This document shows, piece by piece, positions 17,254-24,546 of a stretch of DNA of 64,000 bases. The first letter of the stretch is position 1. Each line of letters starts with the position of its first letter. Under the pieces are notes generated by a model. That model saw nothing but the letters and a program-made list of their open reading frames with translations. It made no database searches and had not been told where the DNA came from. This stretch comes from Companilactobacillus sp. Lineage in GTDB: Bacteria > Bacillota > Bacilli > Lactobacillales > Lactobacillaceae. The position numbers and the translations under genes were made by a program. Location: contig NZ_JAKVLR010000001.1 of NCBI RefSeq assembly GCF_022484265.1, positions 1,426,001 through 1,490,000 on the forward strand. The letters are read 5' to 3'.

Positions 17254-17938
17254 ATGAAAAACGTATTAATTGCTGACGATTTTAAGCTTTTGCGTAAAGG
17301 TCTCACTTACACGATTAATACAACTAATAACTTTCGTGTCACAGCTGAGGCCGAAGATGGCAATGAAGCTTATTCCATCATCGAGAATCAGGATATCGAC
17401 GTCGTGATCATAGATATTTCTATGCCCCCTGGGGAGAGTGGCCTAGTTACTATCAAGAGGATTCACGACTATCACCCTGAAGTAAAACAAATTGTCCTGT
17501 CCATGCATGAAGAACCTGAATATATCAACACCGCTCTGGCAAATGGCGCTCTGTCGTATATTTTAAAAAGTTCTGATGAACAGGAACTTTTGAATGCCTT
17601 AAAACATGCTGATGTAGATGAATCATACATCATACATCGACAAAAATATTGTTTTAACGCAAAACGATTACTTGAGTATTAAACAGCAACAAGAGGTGGA
17701 AGTTGATCCATACGAAAAAAATCTGAATAAATTGAAGTTTGTCAATTTATCCAGACGTGAGCGTGAGGTCTTGCCTCTGATATGTTTAGGTTTTTCAAAT
17801 CAAGAGATTGCTGAAAAACTATTTGTAACCCGTAAAACAATTGAAGCACATAAAACTAGTATCATGAAAAAATTAGGATTCAACTCTCGGCGTGAACTTC
17901 TGCATTTTGCTATGCAGCATCACCTGATCGACTTTTAG
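17254..17938 (+). pseudogene. nreC: NreC-like response regulator split by a 7-bp tandem duplication
   Basis: The first frame (17254-17682) encodes a receiver domain with DD at residues 8-9, the phospho-acceptor Asp in VVIIDISMPPG and the switch lysine in ILKSSDE, then goes out of frame. The remaining frame (to 17938) encodes a LuxR-type HTH (LSRREREVLPLICLGFSNQEIAEK is present, shown in part). At 17624-17637 CATACAT occurs twice in tandem; removing one copy restores a single 225-codon frame, the normal NreC length. The second part has a possible ATG at 17618 but no ribosome site. The tail overlaps the converging DMT gene by 29 bp. Confidence 0.85.
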
Positions 17939-18800
17939 TCAACGTAACGATAGTCGTTGAAACAATCAGCAAGATGGCACCGATAATGATGTTGACCGTA
18001 ATTGGTATTGGGAAAAAGAAGTACGAATAAATAATTACGACGATTGGTCCTAATGCTCGAACAATATTAGCTTTTCCAGCAGTGATAAATTTCAAACTAG
18101 TATAGAACAATAGCAGCGATAAGAAACCATTGAAAAAGGCACCAAAGAAGTTGAATGTAACTGCTCTAGCTTGAATACCAGCAAATGTTCCGGGAATAAA
18201 TACTCCTGTGACCAACAACAAGACCGCTGAAACTAAATGATTATAAAATAAGACGTTTCCAGGGTTGTTGTCCTTGACTAAGTATTTCGCAATAATATTA
18301 TTAGCGGCATACATTAGTGGGTAGATAAAGGCGCAGAAGATGCCCCAGAAACTGTCGATCTTAACTCGACCTGAAGAAACAAAGATCGATCCAGCAATAC
18401 ATAAAACTACTGCCAGATAATCCCATTTAGTGAGTCGTTCTTTTAGGAAGATATATGAAAGAACAAACACATAAACTAAATAAATCCTAGCAATCAAAGT
18501 AACTGTGACTGGGCTCAAAAGAGACAAGGCGACATACTGTAAGATAACTCCCACAGCGTTGGTAAGACCTAAAAAGATCACCCATTTGTCTTTGATAACT
18601 GAAAAATCGCGATACATAATATAAATCAGGATCAAGTTAAATATTGCTGCAAAGACACTAGTGAACAAAGCTCCTAAAATTGGATTCAAACTGACCAATG
18701 AGAACTTGTTCAAAACCGGACTGATACTACTAAATAGCAGCGAAATTAAATTAAGCTCAACACCTAAACGTTGAGCTTTTTTAGTTCTTTGACTATCCAT
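17910..18800 (-). CDS. DMT-superfamily (EamA) transporter
   Basis: This 296-residue protein has ten membrane segments in two EamA halves (the second begins near FWGIFCAFIYPLMYAANNII). EamA proteins export amino acids or metabolites; the substrate here is unknown. The ATG at 18800 overlaps the stop of the upstream HMA gene by one base, so the two are co-expressed. The 3' end runs into the end of nreC on the opposite strand. A link to metals through the HMA partner is possible but not shown. Confidence 0.85.
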   Translation of the reverse strand: MDSQRTKKAQRLGVELNLISLLFSSISPVLNKFSLVSLNPILGALFTSVFAAIFNLILIYIMYRDFSVIKDKWVIFLGLTNAVGVILQYVALSLLSPVTVTLIARIYLVYVFVLSYIFLKERLTKWDYLAVVLCIAGSIFVSSGRVKIDSFWGIFCAFIYPLMYAANNIIAKYLVKDNNPGNVLFYNHLVSAVLLLVTGVFIPGTFAGIQARAVTFNFFGAFFNGFLSLLLFYTSLKFITAGKANIVRALGPIVVIIYSYFFFPIPITVNIIIGAILLIVSTTIVTLTKSRSGDAA

Positions 18801-19003
18801 TAATCGAGTTCCTCAACCTTAAATGGTTTATCGCTAAGTAGTTCACGAACAACATCAACGTCAGCATTCCCAATCACTGTGGCTGTCATGTTATCCATAT
18901 TTTTTTCAATTCTATCAACGCCGTCAACGTCGCTCAATCTTTGGGCAATGTGAACTGGACATTTTTCGCATCTCAAACCTGAGATCAAAATTTTCTTTGC
19001 CAT
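18800..19003 (-). CDS. HMA-domain small metal-binding protein
   Basis: This 67-residue protein is a single heavy-metal-associated ferredoxin-like domain like CopZ. The usual GMTCxxC becomes GLRCEKC (Cys13, Cys16). It probably binds Cu(I) or a similar soft metal. GAGGGGG lies nine bases before the ATG. It heads a two-gene transcript with the DMT transporter, an unusual partner because CopZ normally travels with a P-type ATPase. Confidence 0.8.
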   Translation of the reverse strand: MAKKILISGLRCEKCPVHIAQRLSDVDGVDRIEKNMDNMTATVIGNADVDVVRELLSDKPFKVEELD

Positions 19004-19138
19004 AAATAAATTCCCCCTCTTGTGAATAAATCTATTCTAGCAGAGATTTTTTTCAAATTAACTTAGGAAAACTCCCAATTTCAAATTACTGATAAGAACT
19101 ATAAAATATAATTAACTAATATTCGGAGGCATGGATCT

Positions 19139-19414
19139 ATGGCTAATAACGTACCTATGGAAGAATCAGTCTACCAACTATTAAAAGATGTCGATCGCAA
19201 ATACTTCAAATCAAATCGACAAGTTAGTAAAAAATCGATGCTCTATCAAACTATCGAACACGTGCAAAGTTCTGACTGGTTTGAAAATTTAAATCTAGAA
19301 GAAATCGAAAACTATCCTCTAGCAACAGCTACTTTAAAAGATGCAACATTGACTGAAGCAGGTCAAAAGCACCTTGCCGAATTAAAGCCACAATTCGACA
19401 AAGACAAGGAGTAA
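19139..19414 (+). CDS. unknown 91-residue protein, first gene of a three-gene operon
   Basis: I do not recognise the family. The protein is soluble, helical and mixed in charge, with no signal or membrane segment. GGAGG lies nine bases before the ATG, and a TATAAT at 19107-19112 could be its -10 element. It is followed 4 bp later by a 331-residue unknown and then by a polyprenyl-synthetase-fold protein. The three probably work together. Confidence 0.75.
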   Translation: MANNVPMEESVYQLLKDVDRKYFKSNRQVSKKSMLYQTIEHVQSSDWFENLNLEEIENYPLATATLKDATLTEAGQKHLAELKPQFDKDKE

Positions 19415-19418
19415 TCAT

Positions 19419-20414
19419 ATGGACATCAATGATCTAAAAAAACAAATCAACGACCGATTTGAAAATGCACCAATTCAATCATCGGCCTTTTATGCAGACC
19501 CCGAAGACCATTTGGACAACCAAAAGAAATTACGACTAACTTTGAAGTCGTTTATTGAGACTCAAAAGCCTGATACTCCTTTTGCTTTGCAAGTTCTCGC
19601 ATCTCATTCTGAGATCACGATCATGCCACTTGGATTATTGGACCTCAACGAGTTAAAAGAATGGGAAAACAAGAAGCGTGCTGAATCTGGCAAGACTTAT
19701 GCCACTGGCGAAGAAAAAGAAGGCACTCCGATCGTGGTCCAATTTGAATCTCACGTAAAAGATTTCAAATCTGAAAAAACTGTCTTAGACATTTACACTG
19801 ACGATTTGTTTGAGCACTTTAACGACAACTTCAACGACAAGCTTTGGCCAGTTGTAATGAAATATCTCAACGAGAACCAAACTATTTTAAGGGATATCGA
19901 AAAGAAACTCGTAGCCGAAAGTTTAGAAGTCAAAGAAACTAACTTGAAGCAATTAAAGGCTATGAACCATGAACAATTGCAGAAAAAAGTTGGCTTTGAG
20001 CTCAAAGAAGATCAATTCGATCACTATGCAAACTACATCGCCGACCTTAGCCAAGTTAACGCTGTCCTAGTTTCGTTAGCATCATTTGTGAAAGACCAAA
20101 TTTTAAAAAATATGCCATTTGGTCAAATGATGAACTTGCCAGAAATGCGCAATACTTTCTTCTGGGTGCTCGACAATACATTTAACGAAATTATTTATTT
20201 TTACATTCAAGCCTTTGGCAGCACCAATCCTAATCTCAAAAAACATTTGAACACGATCAGAAAGAACCTAGCAACTTTGATGCGGACTGATGCTTGGAAG
20301 AAATGTAACGACATCATTGAATCAGGTAAAAAATTCGATTCTCAAAAATTCTTCAATGACGTTTTCATGCCAATTGCTGAAAACCTCGAAGTTGAAGTTG
20401 ATAAGTTTAATTAG
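19419..20414 (+). CDS. unknown 331-residue cytoplasmic protein
   Basis: No domain was recognised. The N-terminal half is mixed alpha/beta and very acidic, and the C-terminal half (from about residue 215) is helical with a FFWVLDNTFNEIIYFYIQAF hydrophobic stretch that could pack as a helical bundle. No signal peptide is visible. It starts 4 bp after the 91-residue gene and ends 29 bp before the polyprenyl-synthetase-like gene. Confidence 0.75.
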   Translation: MDINDLKKQINDRFENAPIQSSAFYADPEDHLDNQKKLRLTLKSFIETQKPDTPFALQVLASHSEITIMPLGLLDLNELKEWENKKRAESGKTYATGEEKEGTPIVVQFESHVKDFKSEKTVLDIYTDDLFEHFNDNFNDKLWPVVMKYLNENQTILRDIEKKLVAESLEVKETNLKQLKAMNHEQLQKKVGFELKEDQFDHYANYIADLSQVNAVLVSLASFVKDQILKNMPFGQMMNLPEMRNTFFWVLDNTFNEIIYFYIQAFGSTNPNLKKHLNTIRKNLATLMRTDAWKKCNDIIESGKKFDSQKFFNDVFMPIAENLEVEVDKFN

Positions 20415-20443
20415 CACACTTTGTTGTGCGTGGGAGGACTAAT

Positions 20444-21382
20444 ATGCCAGCTGTATCACCTTTTGAACAATTTCAAAAATTAAATGTTCAACTAGTTGGA
20501 TTAGAAGATTACATGCGTCATTTACTGGAATTGCACAATGACGATATCATTCAAGAAGCTGGTGGATACTTGCACTCCGCTAGATTTTTACATGCTGCTT
20601 TCTTCTACTTGTTTTCTGAATTTGGCGACGCCGATTCAGAAGATTTACGAGATAACTCTTTGCAGTCAGCTGCAGCTGCGATGCAAATGTTTTACATTCG
20701 AAACGAAATGATGCGTAAGCACCAAGCTGGTCCGGATTCGATCAAGCTTAATTTTATGGTTGAATACTTCTCTGATTTGATCGATGTTGAATTTAGAAAA
20801 TGTTCAGCTGACGATGACGACTTACAAGGAAAGATCGATGCTGTTCAAGAGATCACTACTAATCAATTATTGGCTGATGAACAAATGGTCAAACCTGCTG
20901 AAGACGTTGGCGAATACATCAAGCGGATCGAAGCTCGCTCGGCAGTGATGTTCGAGTTTGCTTGTCGTTTTGGTGCTCAAGCTACTCACGCTAATGATGT
21001 CTTAGTTGATTCGGCTGGGCAAATTGGTCGGACGATTGGTCTGGCTTATCAAATCAAGAGTGAGATTTTTGATTTGATTGGTATCAATACTACTGAAGAT
21101 CAGTTTGGTCCTTTGCAGATGCTGCAGAGTGGCGAGTTTACTTTGCCGACTATTTTTGCGGTGGCTAAGGCTGGGCCTGATTTTATGAATAATATTGCTG
21201 AAGCTGGGCGTGCTGGCGATGAGCAGTTGATTGAGACTGCTGAGTATATTATTGATAATGGGGTGGATGCGGCTCAGGTTATGGTTAAGGAGTATAGGGA
21301 TCAGGCTGTTTTTGATATTGATATGCTTCCTAATATTCAGGCTAAGTCGGATTTGAAGAAGTTGGTTGATATGTTGCTTTGA
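20444..21382 (+). CDS. polyprenyl-synthetase-fold protein without Asp-rich motifs
   Basis: This 312-residue protein follows the trans-prenyltransferase layout: GGYLHSARFLHAAFFYL where enzymes have GGKRLRP, RSAVMFEFACRFGA where they have KTA-type, and GLAYQIKSEIFDLIG where they have LGIAFQIRDDLLD. The first DDxxD is replaced by RNEMMR (residues 86-91) and the second by KSEIFD (205-210), so Mg-diphosphate catalysis looks impossible. It may be a non-catalytic partner or regulator. GGGAGG six bases before ATG 20444 decides the start. The last 324 bp use almost only G or T at third codon positions. Confidence 0.7.
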   Translation: MPAVSPFEQFQKLNVQLVGLEDYMRHLLELHNDDIIQEAGGYLHSARFLHAAFFYLFSEFGDADSEDLRDNSLQSAAAAMQMFYIRNEMMRKHQAGPDSIKLNFMVEYFSDLIDVEFRKCSADDDDLQGKIDAVQEITTNQLLADEQMVKPAEDVGEYIKRIEARSAVMFEFACRFGAQATHANDVLVDSAGQIGRTIGLAYQIKSEIFDLIGINTTEDQFGPLQMLQSGEFTLPTIFAVAKAGPDFMNNIAEAGRAGDEQLIETAEYIIDNGVDAAQVMVKEYRDQAVFDIDMLPNIQAKSDLKKLVDMLL

Positions 21383-21390
21383 TTTTATTA

Positions 21391-21424
21391 GGGGCTTCCT
21401 TGTTGCGGAGGCTTCTTTTTTTTG
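21391..21424 (+). terminator. terminator of the 19139-21382 operon
   Basis: GCTTCC and GGAGGC (one G.U pair) form a stem around TTGTTGC and are followed by eight T. It sits directly before repeat locus A. Confidence 0.6.
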
Positions 21425-21425
21425 T

Positions 21426-21900
21426 GGTATGCGGGCCGACTCCGGACGGCATCCTTGGTTGTTCGTTGGCGTAGCCAACATTTTCAGCAGTAGCGCACGC
21501 GCCAAAGGCGACGTACGTTCCATTAGTTATTTCCCCATTGGGCCGGGGCATCGATTTCCGTCCTCCGTCTAATCTGGTTTAAATCAAAATCCCCTTTTGT
21601 TGTTTGAAAGAAGGTATGCGACTTTTTCTTGCAAAGGATTGGGGTTGGTCGGCTCACTTTTAGTTGGAGTGGGTTCGTTGGGCTTTGCCCAACATCATAT
21701 CTCCTTCGTTCCTCATGAGATACTATTGGTTCACTCTGGCTTGGATGCTTGCTCGTTGGGCCTTCGCCCAACATTGCTTTTATGTGTTTGTAATTCAAGA
21801 CCTCCTTTTTCCAGATGATATGTTTCTTCTGCTGTATAAGACTGTGGTTAGTCGGTTCACTCCGATTTGCGGGTGCTCGTTGGGCCTTCGCCCAACATCG
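21426..21900 (+). repeat. structured repeat locus A (forward orientation, core type 3)
   Basis: It opens with GGTATGCGGGCCGACTCC at 21426-21443, followed by GGACGG. A hairpin-rich core (GTTGGCGTAGCCAAC; GCGCCAAAGGCG) closes with GGGGCATCGATTTCCGTCC near 21545-21563. A linker with TTGAAAGAAGGTATGC (21604-21619) and TTGCAAAGGATTGGGG follows, also found in loci C and D. Then come three hairpins of the form GTTGGGC/GCCCAAC at 21677-21693, 21755-21772 and 21879-21896, without T runs. Short ORFs across it are not conserved between copies. No transposase is present. Confidence 0.75.
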
Positions 21901-22046
21901 CCTATGATATGTGGTCATCCGGAGTATTTCGGTATCATTTGATTTTGGTGGTTCTCTTTTGCTTAGAAAGTTTGGCTAATGTCTTTGCTCTTTTGTATAA
22001 GAAATGCTAATAACTACTGTTGGCATAACGGTGTTATACTTTGGTT

Positions 22047-22161
22047 GAACCAAAAAGGGAGGACATCTTTTGATGTCCTCCTGATAACCCGCCAAGGCGG
22101 TGGCGTGAACTCTGAATTTATCGTCGTCCAAACAGCCAAAGTTTCAGACGATTATTTTTTT
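22047..22161 (+). ncRNA. candidate antitoxin RNA of a type I toxin locus
   Basis: A TATACT hexamer (22035-22040) could start a short rightward RNA. It would contain the stems GGAGGACATC/GATGTCCTCC (22058-22081) and CCGCC/GGCGG (22090-22101), and end at ATCGTC/GACGAT followed by seven T (22120-22161). The end overlaps the 3' end of the toxin frame on the other strand, the convergent layout of Fst- and holin-like type I loci. Prediction only. Confidence 0.4.
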
Positions 22162-22235
22162 CGATCAGATTTAAGTATCAATACTACTAATATTGCAAAA
22201 GCTATCATTAGCATTAATGCTTAATACACAGACAT
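22152..22235 (-). pseudogene. holin-like type I toxin with an in-frame stop at codon 5
   Basis: The 28-codon frame starts ATG TCT GTG TAT TAA and then encodes ALMLMIAFAILVVLILK plus a charged tail SDRKK. This is the one-helix, basic-tail pattern of holin-like toxins, which begin MSVxxALxLMIAF. GGAGG lies four bases before the ATG. Codon 5 is TAA, so the intact peptide is not made; the internal ATG at codon 8 could give 20 residues. The stem at 22058-22081 followed by five T on this strand would end the message. Confidence 0.6.
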
Positions 22236-22340
22236 CCTGCCTCCTCGGAGACTACACGAATTCACCAACTTACTCATAGGCATCATCTCAATTTCATGAG
22301 AGTCCACCGCTGTCTTAACCTGTTACTATATTCAAATTAC

Positions 22341-22376
22341 GCAAAAACTCGACTATTGGTTTAGTCGAGCTTTTTT
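22341..22376. terminator. bidirectional terminator after the MFS pump gene
   Basis: CTCGACTA and TAGTCGAG pair around TTGGTT, with T runs on both strands. It ends the leftward MFS gene. Confidence 0.7.
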
Positions 22377-22393
22377 AATATGTGACTGCTTGT

Positions 22394-23728
22394 TTAACTT
22401 TTTCTTAGATAAAGCCAACCGATGACTCCAATGATCAGTGTAATAACTAGGGTAAACGCCATTGCCAAATGGAATCCTGATACGAAAACAACTGTTAAGC
22501 TTGATATTGCAATCATGATCGTATTGAACAGCGAACCGCCAATTTGTCGTAAAGCATTGTTCAACGCCGTTCCAAAGCTGATATTGTCTCCTTCTAATTC
22601 TTTCAATGATTCTGTGATTGTTGTCGACATTAAAAATGAAACTCCTATTAAACGTATCATGTATGCAACAACTAATAGCCACAAAGCGGTTTTTTGGTTG
22701 AAAAACATAAATGGAATCGACGAAACTACTGTTATGATTACACCTATTATAAAAGGTATTTTCATGCCGTGTTTATCATAATAATTACCGATAATTGGGG
22801 ATAAAATTCCTAGTGCAAAAGCTCCTGGCAACATTACTAGACCAGCTATCAATGCTGTTTGATGAAATGTATTTTCAATCAATAATGGCATTAATGTTTC
22901 TGTACCCATTAACACTCCAAAAATTAATAAGGCCGAAATTGTCATCATTAGAAATGTTTTTTGTGACAATAGTTTTAGATTTAACATTGGTACTGACAAT
23001 TTAAACTGTCTTCTCACAAAAATCGCTGTAACCAATAGACCCACGACCATGAATATCATCCCTGTAATAAATTCTGTAGAGATGATAGAGATACCGTACA
23101 TCAAGGCACCTAGGCCTACACTTGAGGTGATAACAGAATAAAGATCAATCTTGATATCCTTCGGTTCTGTAACATTGGGTAAATAAACTATTGTTAAAAT
23201 TCCTACAACTATTGTAATAGGGATTGTCAAAATAAATAAATAGCGCCAGTTCAAGGCACTAACAATTAATCCACCTAGAGTAGGTCCGATTGCTGGTGCT
23301 AAAGAAACTACTAGACTAACAAGTCCCATTACCTTGCCTCTTGCTTGACTAGGGTAAATCTCTAATAATATGATCTGCATAAAAGACATCAAAATTCCTC
23401 CAGCAGCTGCTTGTAACAAACGTGCTATCAAGATTGACACAAAAGAATTAGCAATTGCTCCAAGAATCGATCCTATCAAGAAAACCAAAACTACAGATAG
23501 AAAAACTTTTCGATTAGAAAACTTTTGATACAAATTTGCCGATAACGGAGTAATAATTCCTAAAACTAATACGTAACCTGTTGTTAACCATTGTATTGTG
23601 TTCAACCCAACGTGCAAATTGTTCATCAATACAGGTAACGCTGTTACCATCAATGTTTGATTCAATGTAGCGGTAAACGCCATTACTAAAGTTATTATCG
23701 TTACAATCATTCTTGTTTTTTTATTCAT
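22394..23728 (-). CDS. MFS drug:H+ antiporter (DHA2, EmrB/QacA-like)
   Basis: This 444-residue membrane protein has the DHA2 features: motif D1-like NQTLMVTALPVL in helix 1, and motif C-like APAIGPTLGGLIV in helix 5. It should export toxic compounds with proton exchange. AAAGGA seven bases before the ATG supports the start. It lies 62 bp after a TetR gene on the same strand, and a TetR operator copy sits in that gap, so it is the probable target of that regulator. Confidence 0.88.
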   Translation of the reverse strand: MNKKTRMIVTIITLVMAFTATLNQTLMVTALPVLMNNLHVGLNTIQWLTTGYVLVLGIITPLSANLYQKFSNRKVFLSVVLVFLIGSILGAIANSFVSILIARLLQAAAGGILMSFMQIILLEIYPSQARGKVMGLVSLVVSLAPAIGPTLGGLIVSALNWRYLFILTIPITIVVGILTIVYLPNVTEPKDIKIDLYSVITSSVGLGALMYGISIISTEFITGMIFMVVGLLVTAIFVRRQFKLSVPMLNLKLLSQKTFLMMTISALLIFGVLMGTETLMPLLIENTFHQTALIAGLVMLPGAFALGILSPIIGNYYDKHGMKIPFIIGVIITVVSSIPFMFFNQKTALWLLVVAYMIRLIGVSFLMSTTITESLKELEGDNISFGTALNNALRQIGGSLFNTIMIAISSLTVVFVSGFHLAMAFTLVITLIIGVIGWLYLRKS

Positions 23729-23750
23729 TTAATTATCCTTTCTTTGCTTA

Positions 23751-23766
23751 TAGACCGAACGGTCTA
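23751..23766. promoter_or_regulatory. TetR operator before the MFS pump gene
   Basis: TAGACCGAACGGTCTA has 7-bp inverted arms. A near copy lies before the tetR gene at 24383-24398. Two copies at the two genes of one TetR/pump pair strongly suggest the regulator's own sites. Confidence 0.8.
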
Positions 23767-23776
23767 TTTTGTGGTT

Positions 23777-23802
23777 TAAAAAAAGGAAGCCTATTTGCTT
23801 CC
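23777..23802 (-). terminator. terminator overlapping the tetR stop
   Basis: On the minus strand GGAAGC and GCTTCC pair around AAATAG and are followed by seven T. The tetR stop codon (23791) lies inside the stem, so tetR and the pump are probably separate transcripts or linked by partial read-through. Confidence 0.6.
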
Positions 23803-24360
23803 GTCCAAAATATCTTTTAAACTGTCGCTGACAATTTCTAGATACTCCGTTGACTCTTTAATGATTCCTATTGTGACACTGCCTTCGATCATTGCATTAA
23901 TTAATTTCGCCTTGCGATATGCCGTGTTTTTATCAAATCCGGCGGCAGTCAGTTTCTCCTCAATATGATCTTCTAACATTGAATAAGTCTTTTTAGCTAA
24001 AGATACTATCTCAGGGTCCACATCTTTTGCTTCCATCATTTCTGAAAAAAGAACACTCATCCGAACAGTGGAATAATCAGGTGTATTGACTTTATTTTTT
24101 AAATTATCAATAAACAATTTTGTAGCTGTTTCAACATCATTATCCTTAAAAAATTCATTCATCATATTATTTGCATTATCGTAGTCTCTTTGCAAAACAC
24201 TCCGAACTAGCTGTAATTTACCGTCTGGGAAATAATGATAAAAAACGCCCTTAGAAACTCCAGCTCGTCGATTAATTTCCGCGATTCCGGTTTGAAAATA
24301 ACCCAATCGATGAAATAATTCGGTCGCTACATCTAGAATATGTTCCTGTCTTGGTTTGAT
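23791..24360 (-). CDS. TetR/AcrR regulator of the MFS pump, apparent ATC start
   Basis: This is a 189-residue TetR protein with the HTH pattern TGIAEINRRAGVSKGVFYHYF. No ATG, GTG or TTG begins a full-length frame. A natural N-terminus KPRQEHILDVATELF continues upstream to an ATC at 24360, eight bases after AAAGGAG. A TTG at 24306 would cut off helix 1. So the gene either uses the rare ATC start or lost its ATG by a G-to-C change. Two palindromic operators flank it and a TTGACA/TATATT promoter precedes it. Confidence 0.75.
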   Translation of the reverse strand: MKPRQEHILDVATELFHRLGYFQTGIAEINRRAGVSKGVFYHYFPDGKLQLVRSVLQRDYDNANNMMNEFFKDNDVETATKLFIDNLKNKVNTPDYSTVRMSVLFSEMMEAKDVDPEIVSLAKKTYSMLEDHIEEKLTAAGFDKNTAYRKAKLINAMIEGSVTIGIIKESTEYLEIVSDSLKDILDGSK

Positions 24361-24382
24361 ATTTATTTCTCCTTTCAGTTAT

Positions 24383-24398
24383 TAGACTGAACGGTCTA
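24383..24398. promoter_or_regulatory. TetR operator before tetR
   Basis: TAGACTGAACGGTCTA differs by one base from the copy at 23751-23766. It lies just downstream of the -10 element, where repressor binding would block transcription of tetR itself. Confidence 0.8.
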
Positions 24399-24412
24399 TT
24401 TATTACTTGATT

Positions 24413-24441
24413 AATATACAAGCTTATAAATCCATTGTCAA
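24413..24441 (-). promoter_or_regulatory. sigma-A type promoter of tetR
   Basis: On the minus strand TTGACA (24436-24441) is followed after exactly 17 bp by TATATT (24413-24418). It is the best-matching promoter seen in the window. Confidence 0.8.
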
Positions 24442-24497
24442 TATCAATTATGAAATTAATCATCGAATTGCGTGCCACTTGTTGGATATCAGAGGAC

Positions 24498-24531
24498 AAA
24501 AAAAGAGAAGTCAGTCATATCTGATTTCTCT
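24498..24531 (-). terminator. terminator of the 24547-25479 lipoprotein gene
   Basis: AGAGAAGTCAG and CTGATTTCTCT pair around TCATAT, with seven T after the stem on the minus strand. Confidence 0.65.
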
Positions 24532-24546
24532 GTAGTTTTTTAACAA

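Noticed and set aside
17618..17938. Independent small HTH regulator gene
   Set aside because: Its start lacks a ribosome site, and its first codons are the out-of-frame continuation of the receiver gene. A restored single frame explains it better.
21002..21523. Minus-strand frame of 173 residues over the end of the prenyltransferase-like gene and locus A
   Set aside because: It exists because the G/T-rich plus strand lacks stop codons on the other strand. Its composition is Asn/Ile/Leu-rich without structure, and it crosses into the repeat.
21677..21896. GTTGGGC hairpins as ordinary Rho-independent terminators
   Set aside because: None has a T run on either strand, and they occur in series inside one gap.
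21342..21942. Several overlapping short ORFs in repeat locus A
   Set aside because: They run through hairpins in several frames on both strands and are not kept in loci B, C or D.
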